From contig CAVXXX010000001.1 in the NCBI GenBank assembly GCA_963765935.1, positions 434,001 to 498,000 on the forward strand: a stretch of 64,000 nt of DNA. The letters run 5' to 3'. How positions within the stretch are numbered: the first letter of the stretch is position 1; each line of letters begins with the position of its first letter. The translations under genes were made by a program, and so were the position numbers. Shown piece by piece: positions 1 to 8,719 of the stretch. The stretch is from JAMXLG01 sp963765935. Lineage in GTDB: Bacteria > Vulcanimicrobiota > Vulcanimicrobiia > Vulcanimicrobiales > Vulcanimicrobiaceae. The notes under the pieces were generated by a model. That model was not told the origin of the DNA, did not search any database, and worked only from the letters and a program-made list of their open reading frames with translations.

Positions 1-274
1 TCATCTTCTTGTGTTCTTCGAGCGAAAGGTACGCGACGAACGATCCGTGCGGGACGATGACGACTTTGCGGTTCTCGAGTTCGCCGATCAGCGACGGAAA
101 TTCGGAATACGAATCGACGCCGATAACTTCATCGATAAACGCAAACGAGCGATAGAGCGTCTCCGTATCCCGATTGGCAACGGCCAGCGTCTTGAATCCC
201 TCATCGTGTGCGCCTTTGAGAATCTGAAGCGCGGAGTGCGAGCCGAGCGTCGCGATCGTGTACGGACGATTCAT
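1..274 (-). CDS. purP: PurP, FAICAR synthetase (archaeal-type), 3' part outside window
   Basis: Formate-dependent 5-formaminoimidazole-4-carboxamide ribonucleotide synthetase, an ATP-grasp enzyme doing the AICAR-to-FAICAR step of purine synthesis in the cytoplasm. Reading the minus strand from the ATG at 274 gives 91 residues that run off the window edge. They begin MNRPYTIATLGSHSALQILK and include VIVPHGSFVAY. Both blocks match the N-terminal region of archaeal PurP (for example the Methanocaldococcus protein), where the TLGSHS and PHGSF stretches are conserved. The ATG overlaps the stop of the PurS-like gene by four bases, so it is the last visible gene of a coupled purine operon. PurP is mainly archaeal; most bacteria use the PurH transformylase instead. 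The ATP-grasp catalytic part is not in view, so only the N-terminal family match is certain. Confidence 0.85.
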   Translation of the reverse strand, partial: MNRPYTIATLGSHSALQILKGAHDEGFKTLAVANRDTETLYRSFAFIDEVIGVDSYSEFPSLIGELENRKVVIVPHGSFVAYLSLEEHKKM

Positions 275-723
275 CGTGTTCCTTCGTAGAGAGCCTTTTC
301 AATTGCGGGATTGCACAGCAGCCGCTCGGCGGCCGCGCGCACCACCGGTCCATCGACCGGCGCGCCGGCGCGATCGAATAAACGCCATCCCACGTAGCGT
401 CGCGGACGCGAGATACCCGCAATCTTCTTTCCGCCGAGATGTTCGCGCGTCTCATCGTGGGCGAAGTGGTCGGCGATCCAGACTTCACCCGGCCGCGGTT
501 CATCGATTCCCAAATCCACGAGCTTATGCTTGTTCGGATTGAAGATCGTTTCGTTTGATTCCATCCGAGCGATGAAATCATCGGGTGAACCTTCATCCTC
601 GACGACCCAGATTTCGTTGCGTTCAATGCGATCGACGTCGAGTTGCAAGCGCTGAAGCGTCGTCAACGTCGTGTACGCGGCGTTATCGGGGATCTTGAGA
701 GAAATGGCGACGGTTCGCTTCAA
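271..723 (-). CDS. PurS-like protein, about twice the usual PurS length
   Basis: Probable small structural subunit of the FGAM synthase complex (PurS-PurQ-PurL), placed directly after purQ with an ATGA overlap and before purP with another. The 150 residues are about twice the roughly 80 of normal PurS. The first 45 residues read like a PurS strand-helix-strand unit (MKRTVAISLKIPDNAAY and IERNEIWVVED). The C-terminus has RLLCNPAIEKALYE, resembling the PurS C-terminal helix and strand where LLANPVIE is typical. The middle, with ETIFNPNKHKL, is not something I recognise. Position supports PurS strongly and sequence supports it moderately. It could be a divergent duplicated PurS or a PurS with an insertion. 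Confidence 0.55.
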   Translation of the reverse strand: MKRTVAISLKIPDNAAYTTLTTLQRLQLDVDRIERNEIWVVEDEGSPDDFIARMESNETIFNPNKHKLVDLGIDEPRPGEVWIADHFAHDETREHLGGKKIAGISRPRRYVGWRLFDRAGAPVDGPVVRAAAERLLCNPAIEKALYEGTR

Positions 724-1490
724 CGGCTATTTACTCCGGTGACGAAGCTACGAAAAAGCGTGGCGCCGCCCGAGGGCTCGAGAATCCCATAACCTCCGCG
801 ACGATGCGGATGATTGAACGTCCATCCGTCACGTTCCGGGTGCGGCATGATCGCGAGCACATTTCCTTCTTTATTGACGAGCGCCGCCGCATTGAGCGCC
901 GACTGATTCGGCGTCGCGCTTGCATCGGCGTGACCGTCCGCATGCGCGTATACGAATGCGACATGACCGTTGTCTTGCAACTCGCGCAAATGGCCCTCGT
1001 CGGCCGCAAGACGTCCTTCACCGTGCGCGGCCCACGCGGGAATCAATTCGCTCGGCCGCAACGCGGCGGTGACCGGCGAGCGTTTCGGATCGATCGAAAG
1101 CTTCACCCACGTATGTTCGCAGACAAAATGCGGAACGGGTCCGTTGCGCGTGAATGCGGCGGTCGGCCGGCGAATCTCACCGGTTCCCGGAACGAGCCCC
1201 GCTTCGAGCAGAATTTGCGCGCCGTTGCAGACGCCGAACACGAGTTTGCCTTCGCGTGCGCCGTCGATGACGTAGTCCATCATCTCGTCATGCGCGGCGA
1301 TCGCGCCCGCGCGAATGCGGTCTTCGTACGCAAATCCGCCGGGAAGCACGTAGGCGTCGAACTTCGGCAGCAGCGCGGCGCGGCTCCAATGCAACAGATG
1401 CGCATCGCCGCCGCAGTCGCGCAGCAAACGCAGCGTCTCTTCTTCGGAGTTCGTGCCCGGAAAGACGAGCACGGCGATACGTTTGCTCAC
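720..1490 (-). CDS. purQ: FGAM synthase glutaminase subunit PurQ
   Basis: Class I glutamine amidotransferase that supplies ammonia to PurL for FGAR-to-FGAM conversion. The 256 residues start with IAVLVFPGTNSEEET, typical of PurQ. The nucleophile lies in FGVCNGAQ (Cys88), and the His-Glu pair is in MPHPERDGW (His217, Glu219). Length is close to the usual 220-260. Its ATG overlaps the purL stop by four bases and its stop overlaps the PurS-like start by four, so the three subunits are probably made in matched amounts by translational coupling. Confidence 0.95.
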   Translation of the reverse strand: MSKRIAVLVFPGTNSEEETLRLLRDCGGDAHLLHWSRAALLPKFDAYVLPGGFAYEDRIRAGAIAAHDEMMDYVIDGAREGKLVFGVCNGAQILLEAGLVPGTGEIRRPTAAFTRNGPVPHFVCEHTWVKLSIDPKRSPVTAALRPSELIPAWAAHGEGRLAADEGHLRELQDNGHVAFVYAHADGHADASATPNQSALNAAALVNKEGNVLAIMPHPERDGWTFNHPHRRGGYGILEPSGGATLFRSFVTGVNSR

Positions 1491-3760
1491 GGATATACCT
1501 CGCGCAACGGCGCGATCCAGAGCTCACGCAAACGGTTCAAGTCAAACGCTTCATCGTCAACGGCAAGCACCGGCTGATCGATCGTGACGCCGATCTCGTG
1601 GACGCCTTCGACATCATCGGCAATGCCTTCGAACGCTTCGACATCTTCCGCTGCGACTTCGACGATGAAACCGCCCGATTCACCGAAGAGCGCCTCGATA
1701 TCACCCACAGCGCCGTGCGTCCATTGCCATGGATCGTCGACCTGCACGCCGATGGGTTTGTGGCCGCGGCGCAACGTTGGAAATGCCATCTCGCAAAGTG
1801 CCGCAAGCAGTCCGCCGTTGCCGATTGAATGCATGGCACGAAGTACGCTCGCCTGCGCCGCCTCGAGCAGCATCTCGTGCTGCGCGCGCACGGCCCGGTA
1901 ATCAATTCGCGGCAAGCGCGGATCGTGGCGTCCGAGGATGTCGAGCACGATGGAACCGCCGAGCGCCGATTGGGGCCGGCCGACAAAGTACAACACGGAA
2001 CCGGCCTGCTTCAAGCCGAGCGCCACGACGTTGGAAACATCGGCGATCGAACCGATACACGCAACGATCGGTGACGCCGGGATAGCCTTGCCGCTCGCGG
2101 ATTCATTGTAGAGGCTAACATTGCCCGAGACGAACGGCGTCTCGAACGCCCGCGCAGCGGTCGCGAGGCCATCGATCGATCCGACGAAATCCCCGAGATG
2201 CCCGCGATTGCGCGGATTTCCGAAATTCAAGCAATCCGTGAGACCGATCGGACGCGCGCCGACTGCAACGCACTTCCGCACGGCTTCATACACCGCGTGT
2301 TCGGCCGCCAGACGCGCGTTTAGCCCGCCGTAGCGCGGATTTCCGGCGACGGAGAGCGCAACGCCGAGTGTCGAGCCGAAGACGGGTGCCAGTACGCCTG
2401 CATCGCCTGCGCCGCGCGGAAGGACCGTTGCGCCGCGAACGACGGAATCGTATCGCCGGTAGAGCGGTTCGCGGGAACAGACGTCGCGGTGTTGCAACAT
2501 GCGCTCGAGCAGCTCGTCCATCTGCACGCCGGTTACGAGCGGCGCTTCGTCAACGACTTGATCCGTTACGGTAATTTCATCGTACGGGAGTTCATCGCGA
2601 ATGGTTCCGGTGAGGAAGTCGATCTCAACGTCCATCACGATCTGTCCGCGATGGCGCAGCACGTACCGCTTTTCCGCAGTGACGGTGCCGATAACGGTTG
2701 CGCGCGCGTTGTGCGCGATCTCCGGCAGAGTGAACTCATCGTTATAAATGCGCAAGATGTGAGACGTCACGCCGGGCGGCACGACCCAAATCAAGCGCTC
2801 CTGCGTTTCGCCGACGGCGATGACTTCAGGCTTGAGATTGTCGATCGCTACATTGACTCTATCGAGATCGATATCGGCACCGTATCCGCCCGCCGAAGTG
2901 ATCTCTGCGGAACATCCCATGATGCCCCCCGCGCCGAGATCTTTGAAACCCGCGGTAATGTTCTGTTCGCGCAAGTAGCCGAACGCGGCATAACTGGCGC
3001 GCATCAGGACGTTCTTTAGGAACGGGTCGGGAACTTGAACCGCACCGCGATTGGACTCTTCATCGGCGGCATCAAGCGTCAGCGACGAAAACGACGCGCC
3101 GCCGAACCCGCTCGGGTCGGTCGCTTTGCCAACGAGAATGATATCCCAGCCATCCGCACCGTTCGGCGCGTAGGAATGGATGATCTCAGATTCTTTGACG
3201 ATTCCCATTGCGACGACATTGACAAGGCAATTGTCGTCGAAGCGCTCGTCGAAATAGACGTCGCCGGCGATATTCGGTACGCCGATCGCGTTGCCGTAGG
3301 CACTGATCCCGTCGACCGCGGTTTGCGCAACGTAGCGCTGGTGCGACTGCGCATCGTCGACCAGTCCGAAGCGCAGCGGATCGGCAACCGCGATGACCTC
3401 CGCACCCATGCACAATACGTCGCGCACGATGCCGCCGATGCCGGTCGCGGCCCCTTCGAACGGCACGACTTGCGAGGGGTGGTTGTGCGACTCGTGCGCG
3501 ATCACAATGCCGTAACGTTCGCCGCGATGTTGGCCGAGATGCAAAATGCCGGAATCTTCCGCGGGTCCGAGGACCACCGTCGGCCCGGTTGTCGGAAGTT
3601 TTCTTAAGTGATGGCGACTCGACTTATAACTGCAATGCTCGCTCCACTGCGCGTCGAACGCATGCAGTTCGACGACCGACGGTGGACGCCCGAGGGTCTG
3701 CTCGATCGATGTAAGTTCGTCGCTTCGCAGCGCGACGCCGGAAACATCGAGTTCAGCCAA
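1487..3760 (-). CDS. purL: FGAM synthase large subunit PurL
   Basis: ATP-dependent synthase subunit that aminates FGAR using ammonia from PurQ. The 757 residues match the small bacterial PurL type, which needs PurS and PurQ. The early stretch WSEHCSYKSSR and the later DLGAGGIMGCSAE are PurL signatures of the AIR-synthase-like fold, which is present twice. The start is taken as the TTG at 3760, because AGGGGA lies just upstream and the first residues (LAELDVSGVALRSDEL) look like a PurL N-terminus. A longer reading to 3817 would run deep into purCE. The TTG overlaps the purCE stop by eight bases. A less efficient TTG start inside a coupled overlap is plausible. Confidence 0.92.
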   Translation of the reverse strand: MAELDVSGVALRSDELTSIEQTLGRPPSVVELHAFDAQWSEHCSYKSSRHHLRKLPTTGPTVVLGPAEDSGILHLGQHRGERYGIVIAHESHNHPSQVVPFEGAATGIGGIVRDVLCMGAEVIAVADPLRFGLVDDAQSHQRYVAQTAVDGISAYGNAIGVPNIAGDVYFDERFDDNCLVNVVAMGIVKESEIIHSYAPNGADGWDIILVGKATDPSGFGGASFSSLTLDAADEESNRGAVQVPDPFLKNVLMRASYAAFGYLREQNITAGFKDLGAGGIMGCSAEITSAGGYGADIDLDRVNVAIDNLKPEVIAVGETQERLIWVVPPGVTSHILRIYNDEFTLPEIAHNARATVIGTVTAEKRYVLRHRGQIVMDVEIDFLTGTIRDELPYDEITVTDQVVDEAPLVTGVQMDELLERMLQHRDVCSREPLYRRYDSVVRGATVLPRGAGDAGVLAPVFGSTLGVALSVAGNPRYGGLNARLAAEHAVYEAVRKCVAVGARPIGLTDCLNFGNPRNRGHLGDFVGSIDGLATAARAFETPFVSGNVSLYNESASGKAIPASPIVACIGSIADVSNVVALGLKQAGSVLYFVGRPQSALGGSIVLDILGRHDPRLPRIDYRAVRAQHEMLLEAAQASVLRAMHSIGNGGLLAALCEMAFPTLRRGHKPIGVQVDDPWQWTHGAVGDIEALFGESGGFIVEVAAEDVEAFEGIADDVEGVHEIGVTIDQPVLAVDDEAFDLNRLRELWIAPLREVYP

Positions 3761-4958
3761 TTGCCGTCCCCTGCGGTGTCGGTACTTGCGTCTGCTGCTG
3801 CAACATCGCGTCAGCATGCAGCACGGAGGAGCGCGCGTTGGCCTGCATCAGCAACGTGCGGCCATAAAGCACCGTATCCTCGAGACCGAGGAGTTTTGCG
3901 CAATCCATCGCGAGGTCTTGCGGATCGCCGCGCCAATCGAGCACCGGTGACGACGATGCCGAATCGAGCATTGCGCGCAAACTTCCATCTTCATCGACGG
4001 CGACGAAGAACAAGCGCGCGAACGTCGCTTCAAGCTGCTGAACCAACTGCAGAACGTATCCCGGGGTCTTCGATGGGCTCGCGATGTGGCGTACCGTCGG
4101 CAAACCGAGTTGCTGCAGTGCAGCAACGACGGCGTTGATCGACTCGGAACGCTCGGGCGAATCGCCGACGACCGCCGCCATCCCGGGACGCATCACCGGA
4201 AACGTTCCAACGAGGTCCGCTACTTCTTCGTATGCGGATTTCACGCGTGCAAGCGCCGCATCATCGACCGTCTCGAGGTTGCGATACATCTGCTTGTCAA
4301 GCATCAACTCCTCGCGTCCTTGCGGCCAAATCCGCCACGAGTCGTTGTCGATCACGTCCGCGATCACGAGCTGCCCCTTATCCGGACCGCCGGCAAGACG
4401 TCCGAATTCAATTTTGAGATCGACCAGCAGCACGTCGCGCTTACGCCACGCATGCGAGAGAATCTCAAACGTCAAACGCGCAAGCTCGGTCATCACGCCG
4501 ACTTCATTGGGATTGGCAATCCCGCGCCCGACGATGGCATCCGGCGTGATCATCGGATCGTGCGCCGCATCGTCTTTGAAAAAGAACTCGATGACGCGCG
4601 GCACCATCAAAGCTCCGCGCTGCACGCCCGGGTTACGTTTCACGAACGATCCAGCCGCGACACCGCGCACCACCACTTCGAGCGGAATCATATTGCAACG
4701 GCGCACGAGCATCTCGTTGTTGTCGTCGTCTTCGCCACCGTTCAAGTAATGCGTCGGCAGTCCACAAAGATTGAGCAGGCGAAAAACGCGCGCCGTTGTC
4801 TGCGCCGCAAGACGCCCTTTCCCCGAAATTTCATTACGTCGCGCACCGTCACCAGCCGAAATCGAATCCGTCTGCGCAACCACGAGCTGATCGGGCGAAC
4901 CAGCAGCTTCAAACAAGACCTTCGTCTTGCCCCGAGCAATTTCTACGCCTTTATTCAC
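3753..4958 (-). CDS. purC: PurC-PurE fusion, PAICS-like SAICAR synthetase with degenerate PurE domain
   Basis: SAICAR synthetase (CAIR + Asp + ATP) in residues 1-252, fused to a PurE-like domain in about 258-401. The PurC part resembles animal PAICS more than ordinary bacterial PurC. Stretches such as SFVKRNPGV, EFFFKDD, DLKIEFG and ADVIDNDSWR have near-identical counterparts in the human bifunctional enzyme. The C-terminal part keeps the opening VVGDSPERSESI and a final helix region (KLLGLEDTVLYGRTLLMQAN). The PurE catalytic SAHR/SAHK motif is SPSK here (residues 294-297), and the glycine-rich loop that normally follows is missing, making the domain about 30 residues short. PurE activity is therefore doubtful. 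The start is the GTG at 4958, which overlaps the stop of a short upstream frame and lies in an inverted repeat. Confidence 0.88.
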   Translation of the reverse strand: MNKGVEIARGKTKVLFEAAGSPDQLVVAQTDSISAGDGARRNEISGKGRLAAQTTARVFRLLNLCGLPTHYLNGGEDDDNNEMLVRRCNMIPLEVVVRGVAAGSFVKRNPGVQRGALMVPRVIEFFFKDDAAHDPMITPDAIVGRGIANPNEVGVMTELARLTFEILSHAWRKRDVLLVDLKIEFGRLAGGPDKGQLVIADVIDNDSWRIWPQGREELMLDKQMYRNLETVDDAALARVKSAYEEVADLVGTFPVMRPGMAAVVGDSPERSESINAVVAALQQLGLPTVRHIASPSKTPGYVLQLVQQLEATFARLFFVAVDEDGSLRAMLDSASSSPVLDWRGDPQDLAMDCAKLLGLEDTVLYGRTLLMQANARSSVLHADAMLQQQTQVPTPQGTAIG

Positions 4959-5137
4959 GGGAGCATGGCTCCCGTTTGAAAGGCGCTCCGCTCTAAGCTG
5001 CGCGCCCCCCGCTTCGCGGGGCCCCCGAACCATGGGGCGCGTAAACGCTTTGACTGGCGATGATTCCCCCAGGGCGCCCCAAACGTACGTGACGCCGCGA
5101 GCGTTGTTGACATCGGGACTTCGCCGAGCGAATTCAT
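4955..5137 (-). CDS. Possible 60-codon coupled ORF between purB and purCE
   Basis: A 60-residue frame beginning MNSLGEVPMSTTLAASRTFG. Its ATG overlaps the purB stop by four bases, and its TGA overlaps the purCE GTG by four bases. Two coupling junctions on one small frame are unlikely to be meaningless in this operon, but the protein has no recognisable domain, is Arg/Pro/Gly-rich at its end and is largely encoded by inverted repeats. It may be a leader whose translation carries ribosomes to purCE rather than a functional product, or a chance frame. Low confidence as a gene. Confidence 0.25.
   Translation of the reverse strand: MNSLGEVPMSTTLAASRTFGAPWGNHRQSKRLRAPWFGGPAKRGARSLERSAFQTGAMLP
4957..4975. 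promoter_or_regulatory. Inverted repeat at the purCE start codon
   Basis: ACGGGAGC and GCTCCCGT form perfect 8-base arms around a 3-base loop. Two bases of the purCE GTG (4958-4956) lie in one arm. A folded mRNA would hide the start unless ribosomes arrive from upstream. A second nested GC-rich inverted repeat lies at about 5007-5043 (GCGCCCC against GGGGCGC, with CCCCGC/GCGGGG inside). No T tract follows, so a terminator is not indicated. Confidence 0.5.
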
Positions 5138-6556
5138 CGTGTTACCTCTACGATTTTCTGTTGCGGAAATTGTGGCAATGCGTCGATTTTTTCGGCGAGT
5201 GCGCGTGCGCGTTGCGGGGCGGTGCCTACGTGTTTGCTTGGATCGAGCAGACGCCGGATCTCCGCGGGGTCCACGAGCGTGGTGAGTGACGGGTCTGCGG
5301 AGAGCGTTTGCGCGAGTGGATTATCTTCGCCTGCGGCAAGTGACGACCACGCTTGCATGGCAGCGCCGCGAATTGTCTCGTGCAGTTCCTGTCGATTTCC
5401 GCCCGCGCGAACCGCTTCCATCATTACGGCTTCGGTGCCGGCGAACGGCCCATAGGTTCGAAGATTGTGCGCGATGCGCCGCTCCTCGACGCGCATGCCG
5501 TCGACGACTTTGCGAGCAAGCGAGACGATCTCATCGGCGCAGAGCAGCGCCTCGGGGAGAATCGTTCGCCGGTTCGCGCTGTCATCGAGCGTGCGCTCCA
5601 AATAGTTGGTGGCTGCGTTCTGCCATGCGACGTCGGCGTAACCGACGAGCAAGCGCGCGAGCGAATCGATGCGTTCGCACATAATCGGATTACGCTTAAA
5701 CGGCATCGCGGAACTTCCGACCTGCGATTTCCCGAACGGCTCGGCGACTTCGCCGAACTCCGGACTCGAAAGGATACGAATATCGGCTGCAAATTTTGAA
5801 AGCGACGCGCCCAAACCCGCAAGCGCCGAGAGCAGCAAATAGTCGAGCTTGCGTGGGTACGTCTGCGTACTGACGTCGCGCGCTTCCAAGCCGAAGCGCT
5901 GCAGGACCTCGCGTTCGATGTCGCGCGGATCCACCCGAGTGGTCGAGGAGATGTTCGTACGACGCCGCCGTTCCGACGGCTCCGCGCAATCCCTTGGTCG
6001 TCAATTGCTCGAAAACGAAACGCAAATTGGTGTCGTCAATCAATACGTCTTGCGCGTAGATCGCAAGGCGGTATCCGAGCGTCGTCGGTTCGGCGGGTTG
6101 CAGATGCGTGAACGCCATGCAGACGAGGTCGCTATACTGACGAATCCGGCCGGCAAACACGCCGAGCAAGCCGCCCAAATTCTCACCGACCAATGAAAGC
6201 GCCCGGCGGAGCCGATAGGTCTCAACCGTGTCTTCGATGTCCATCGACGTCGCGCCGAGGTGCAACTTTCCGCCGCCGCGCGTCGCCTGCGATGCAAAAA
6301 CGCGAATCTCCGCCATGAGATCGTGGTGGATCTCGCGCTCGATCTCGAGCGCAGCATCGATGTCGATTTCACCGGCGTGCGCCGCAATGTCGGCGGCTTC
6401 TTCAGCGGTGACGAGCCCATGGCGCGACTGTGCCTGCGCAAGCGAAACCCACACCGCGCGCCAGAGTTTCCGCCGTTCCTCTTCGGAAAAGAGCGCGCGA
6501 AGCTCGGCGCGGCCGTATCTCCAAGAGAACGGCGAGGCATACGTACGGTAATCCAT
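5134..6556 (-). CDS. purB: Adenylosuccinate lyase PurB, interrupted by one frameshift
   Basis: Fumarase-superfamily lyase acting at SAICAR-to-AICAR and adenylosuccinate-to-AMP. The N-terminal part (MDYRTYASPFSWRYG to GTAASYEHLLDHS) and the C-terminal part (VDPRDIEREVLQRFGL onward, with the SSAMPFKRNPIMCE signature) lie in different frames. The switch falls at about 5940, where CTCGGGTGG carries one G too many; dropping it gives an unbroken 473-residue PurB. The span is 1423 nt, one more than a multiple of three. The gene is essential for purine synthesis and otherwise well conserved, so a sequence error is more likely than inactivation. It heads the visible pur operon and lies 27 bases downstream of the AAA-protein gene. 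Confidence 0.88.
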
Positions 6557-6583
6557 GGGACGAAGGGCTCCGTTCGCCCCCGC

Positions 6584-8707
6584 CTAGAGCGCTGCCTCGT
6601 CGCCTTTCGTCGCAACCGGAGCGGCCGGCGAGCGCAGCTCGAAGTCCGCCAGTTCGATCAAAATATGGTCCGGCAATCCGGAATCGATGGCTCGCAGTGC
6701 AGCCTTGCGCATAGCTTCATCCGTGAAAAGGCGCAGCTGCTCCTCGGTCATTCCGTCGGTCCGCGCTTCGAGGGTTTCCAGCGTAGCTTCGAGCTCGAAC
6801 TCGAGCGGCTTCCCATCGAGCAATTCGCGCAGCCGCGCCCGGCGGCTTTCCGCGTCGAGCTCGTGCAAATCGATCGTTTCTCTGAAACGTGCGCGCAGTT
6901 CCGGATCGACCGCATCGGCATCCGTGGTGGTCGCCAAAATGAAGACCGCCGCCTTGTTTGCTTCGAGTTCGTCGATTAACACGGCGAGATGCGCGAGGGC
7001 GCCGGGATCCGCATACTCCGGAACGTCGACCGCGACGAGTGCGCGGCCGCAATCGCGCGCTCGCAACATCGCGTCATCGATTTCGTCGATCGGCGCGTCG
7101 ATGAGCGGAAGCGACGTCTGCTCCATGAGACTTTCAATGACGTATTGCTTCGGCGGTTGCAGAGGGCCCGCAATGAGCACGGCGCGTGGCACGCTGATCC
7201 CTTGCGATTCCATCGTGTCCACGTGCGCAAACATCGCCGAGAGCAAACGCACTCGCGCGACGACGAGCTCGGGCAATACCACGGCCTCGACCGGCTCAAC
7301 GGCCGCAGCAGCGCCGTCGATAACGGTCGTGCAATGTTCCATCGCCGCATCGGGCGGCGTAAAATCAATGACCGTGCCGAAGCGCGCCACCATTCCTTGA
7401 TCGAGGTCGTCGCGCGATTTCGCAGCGGCAACGATCCAGACATCGGCGTTCTCGTCGAGCGCGTCCCATTCTTTGACGATCGCTTGCACGACCTCGCGCC
7501 GCATCGACTCATACGCCGCGGATCCGCTCGCAGCGAAGAACCGTTCCGCCTCGTCGATGAAGAGAATCGCGCGCGTGCGTTTGGCCGAATCGAAGAGACG
7601 CGACACCGTCGATGCGCCTTGTCCCACGTATCCGATCTTTATCTGCGAGAACGAGAGGTGCAGCAACGACGCGGCACTCGCGCGCGCGAGGGTCTGCAGC
7701 ACATCCGTCGGATCGGCACGATCGCCCGTCACCAAAAATAATCCGCGACGCGAGGCCGGGTCGCCGAGCCGAAACAGCACGACTTGCCGAAGGAGCTTGT
7801 TGCGCACAACCGATGAAACCGGCAGCGAACGCATGATTGCGGCGGTCCCGTCGAATTCGTGCAGTTCCGCTTCGATTTTGCGCAGCCGTTCGTCGAGGAT
7901 TCTGCGCTGACCGAAGTGCTGCACGACCGAACGAAACTCATCGGCTTGCTTCGTGACGCTCGGCAAATGGCGTTCGAGCGCGCGCTGAAACAAGACGCCG
8001 TAGGCGCGAATGAACGGATTTTCGAGATCGGCGTGCACGAGCGTCGGCTTCTTATCGGGGAACCGCGTCAGCAGCACGTTGCTCCCGCGCTCATCGATTA
8101 CTTCGACAAACGTCTCCTCGAGCGCGTCCTTCTCTCGAACGCCGGGAATCTTCCACGCGCGATCCTTGATCGTGCCGGTTCGAGGTCCGTCGAATCCGAT
8201 CAGCGGATGACTCAGCCCCGGTTCGTAGTGCGTGAACGCGACGAACCGCACGTCCTTCCCGTCGTCTGCGAGATAGGATGAGCGCGCTTTACGGACGAGC
8301 ATCAAGCATTGATCGCGTGCAACGAAGTAACCGATGAGCGCGAGAGCGAGATAGACGCCCAGCGATACGAATGCGCCCGTAGCTTGCAGCAACGCGATCG
8401 CGCCTGCCGCAAGTCCGACGACTGCCGCAATCGCGAACCACTGATACTCCTTGAGCCAGCCGAATGTCAGCGCTGATGCGATGTTTTCGCGCTCGCGCAT
8501 CGCCTGCTGTTGACCGAAGACGTCGCGCCACGTCGCGTTCATGGCGGCATCGAGCGCGATACGAATCTCGCCGAGCCGTTCGCGATCGGACAGAATCTGA
8601 CGCTCGAGATCTTCGCGCTCGGCACGCGCACGCTCGACGTCGCTCTGAAGCTCGTGCTTCGGATCGGCGTCGCTCGTCCCGGCCTCCTGCGGGGAGAGGA
8701 CTTCCAT
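6584..8707 (-). CDS. Membrane-anchored tandem AAA protein with lost Walker A motifs
   Basis: A 707-residue protein of unknown role. Residues 15-75 are charged and heptad-like (likely coiled coil). Two membrane segments follow at about 90-108 and 112-130, then a basic linker. A first AAA module (about 300-450) keeps the FtsH-like pore and Walker B region (GYVGQGASTVSRLF, then AILFIDEAERFF at 380-391) and an arginine-finger-like ARFGT. At the Walker A position it reads FLVTGDRADPTDV, with no GKT/S. A second AAA-like module (from about 495) has AVLIAGPLQPPK and LVAVDVPEYAD, both degenerate. ATP binding at either site is therefore doubtful, suggesting a scaffold or a regulated pseudo-ATPase. It lies between holA (12-base gap) and purB; the neighbourhood does not explain its job. 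Confidence 0.7.
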   Translation of the reverse strand: MEVLSPQEAGTSDADPKHELQSDVERARAEREDLERQILSDRERLGEIRIALDAAMNATWRDVFGQQQAMRERENIASALTFGWLKEYQWFAIAAVVGLAAGAIALLQATGAFVSLGVYLALALIGYFVARDQCLMLVRKARSSYLADDGKDVRFVAFTHYEPGLSHPLIGFDGPRTGTIKDRAWKIPGVREKDALEETFVEVIDERGSNVLLTRFPDKKPTLVHADLENPFIRAYGVLFQRALERHLPSVTKQADEFRSVVQHFGQRRILDERLRKIEAELHEFDGTAAIMRSLPVSSVVRNKLLRQVVLFRLGDPASRRGLFLVTGDRADPTDVLQTLARASAASLLHLSFSQIKIGYVGQGASTVSRLFDSAKRTRAILFIDEAERFFAASGSAAYESMRREVVQAIVKEWDALDENADVWIVAAAKSRDDLDQGMVARFGTVIDFTPPDAAMEHCTTVIDGAAAAVEPVEAVVLPELVVARVRLLSAMFAHVDTMESQGISVPRAVLIAGPLQPPKQYVIESLMEQTSLPLIDAPIDEIDDAMLRARDCGRALVAVDVPEYADPGALAHLAVLIDELEANKAAVFILATTTDADAVDPELRARFRETIDLHELDAESRRARLRELLDGKPLEFELEATLETLEARTDGMTEEQLRLFTDEAMRKAALRAIDSGLPDHILIELADFELRSPAAPVATKGDEAAL

Positions 8708-8719
8708 AGTTATAGTTTG

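Noticed and set aside
804..1577. Long plus-strand frame of 257 codons opposite purQ
   Set aside because: It is antisense to a clearly conserved purQ, is Arg-rich and resembles no family. High-GC codon bias opens such frames.
5930..5950. Programmed frameshift in purB
   Set aside because: No slippery heptamer with a downstream structure is evident, and the same single-base surplus pattern occurs in four unrelated genes.
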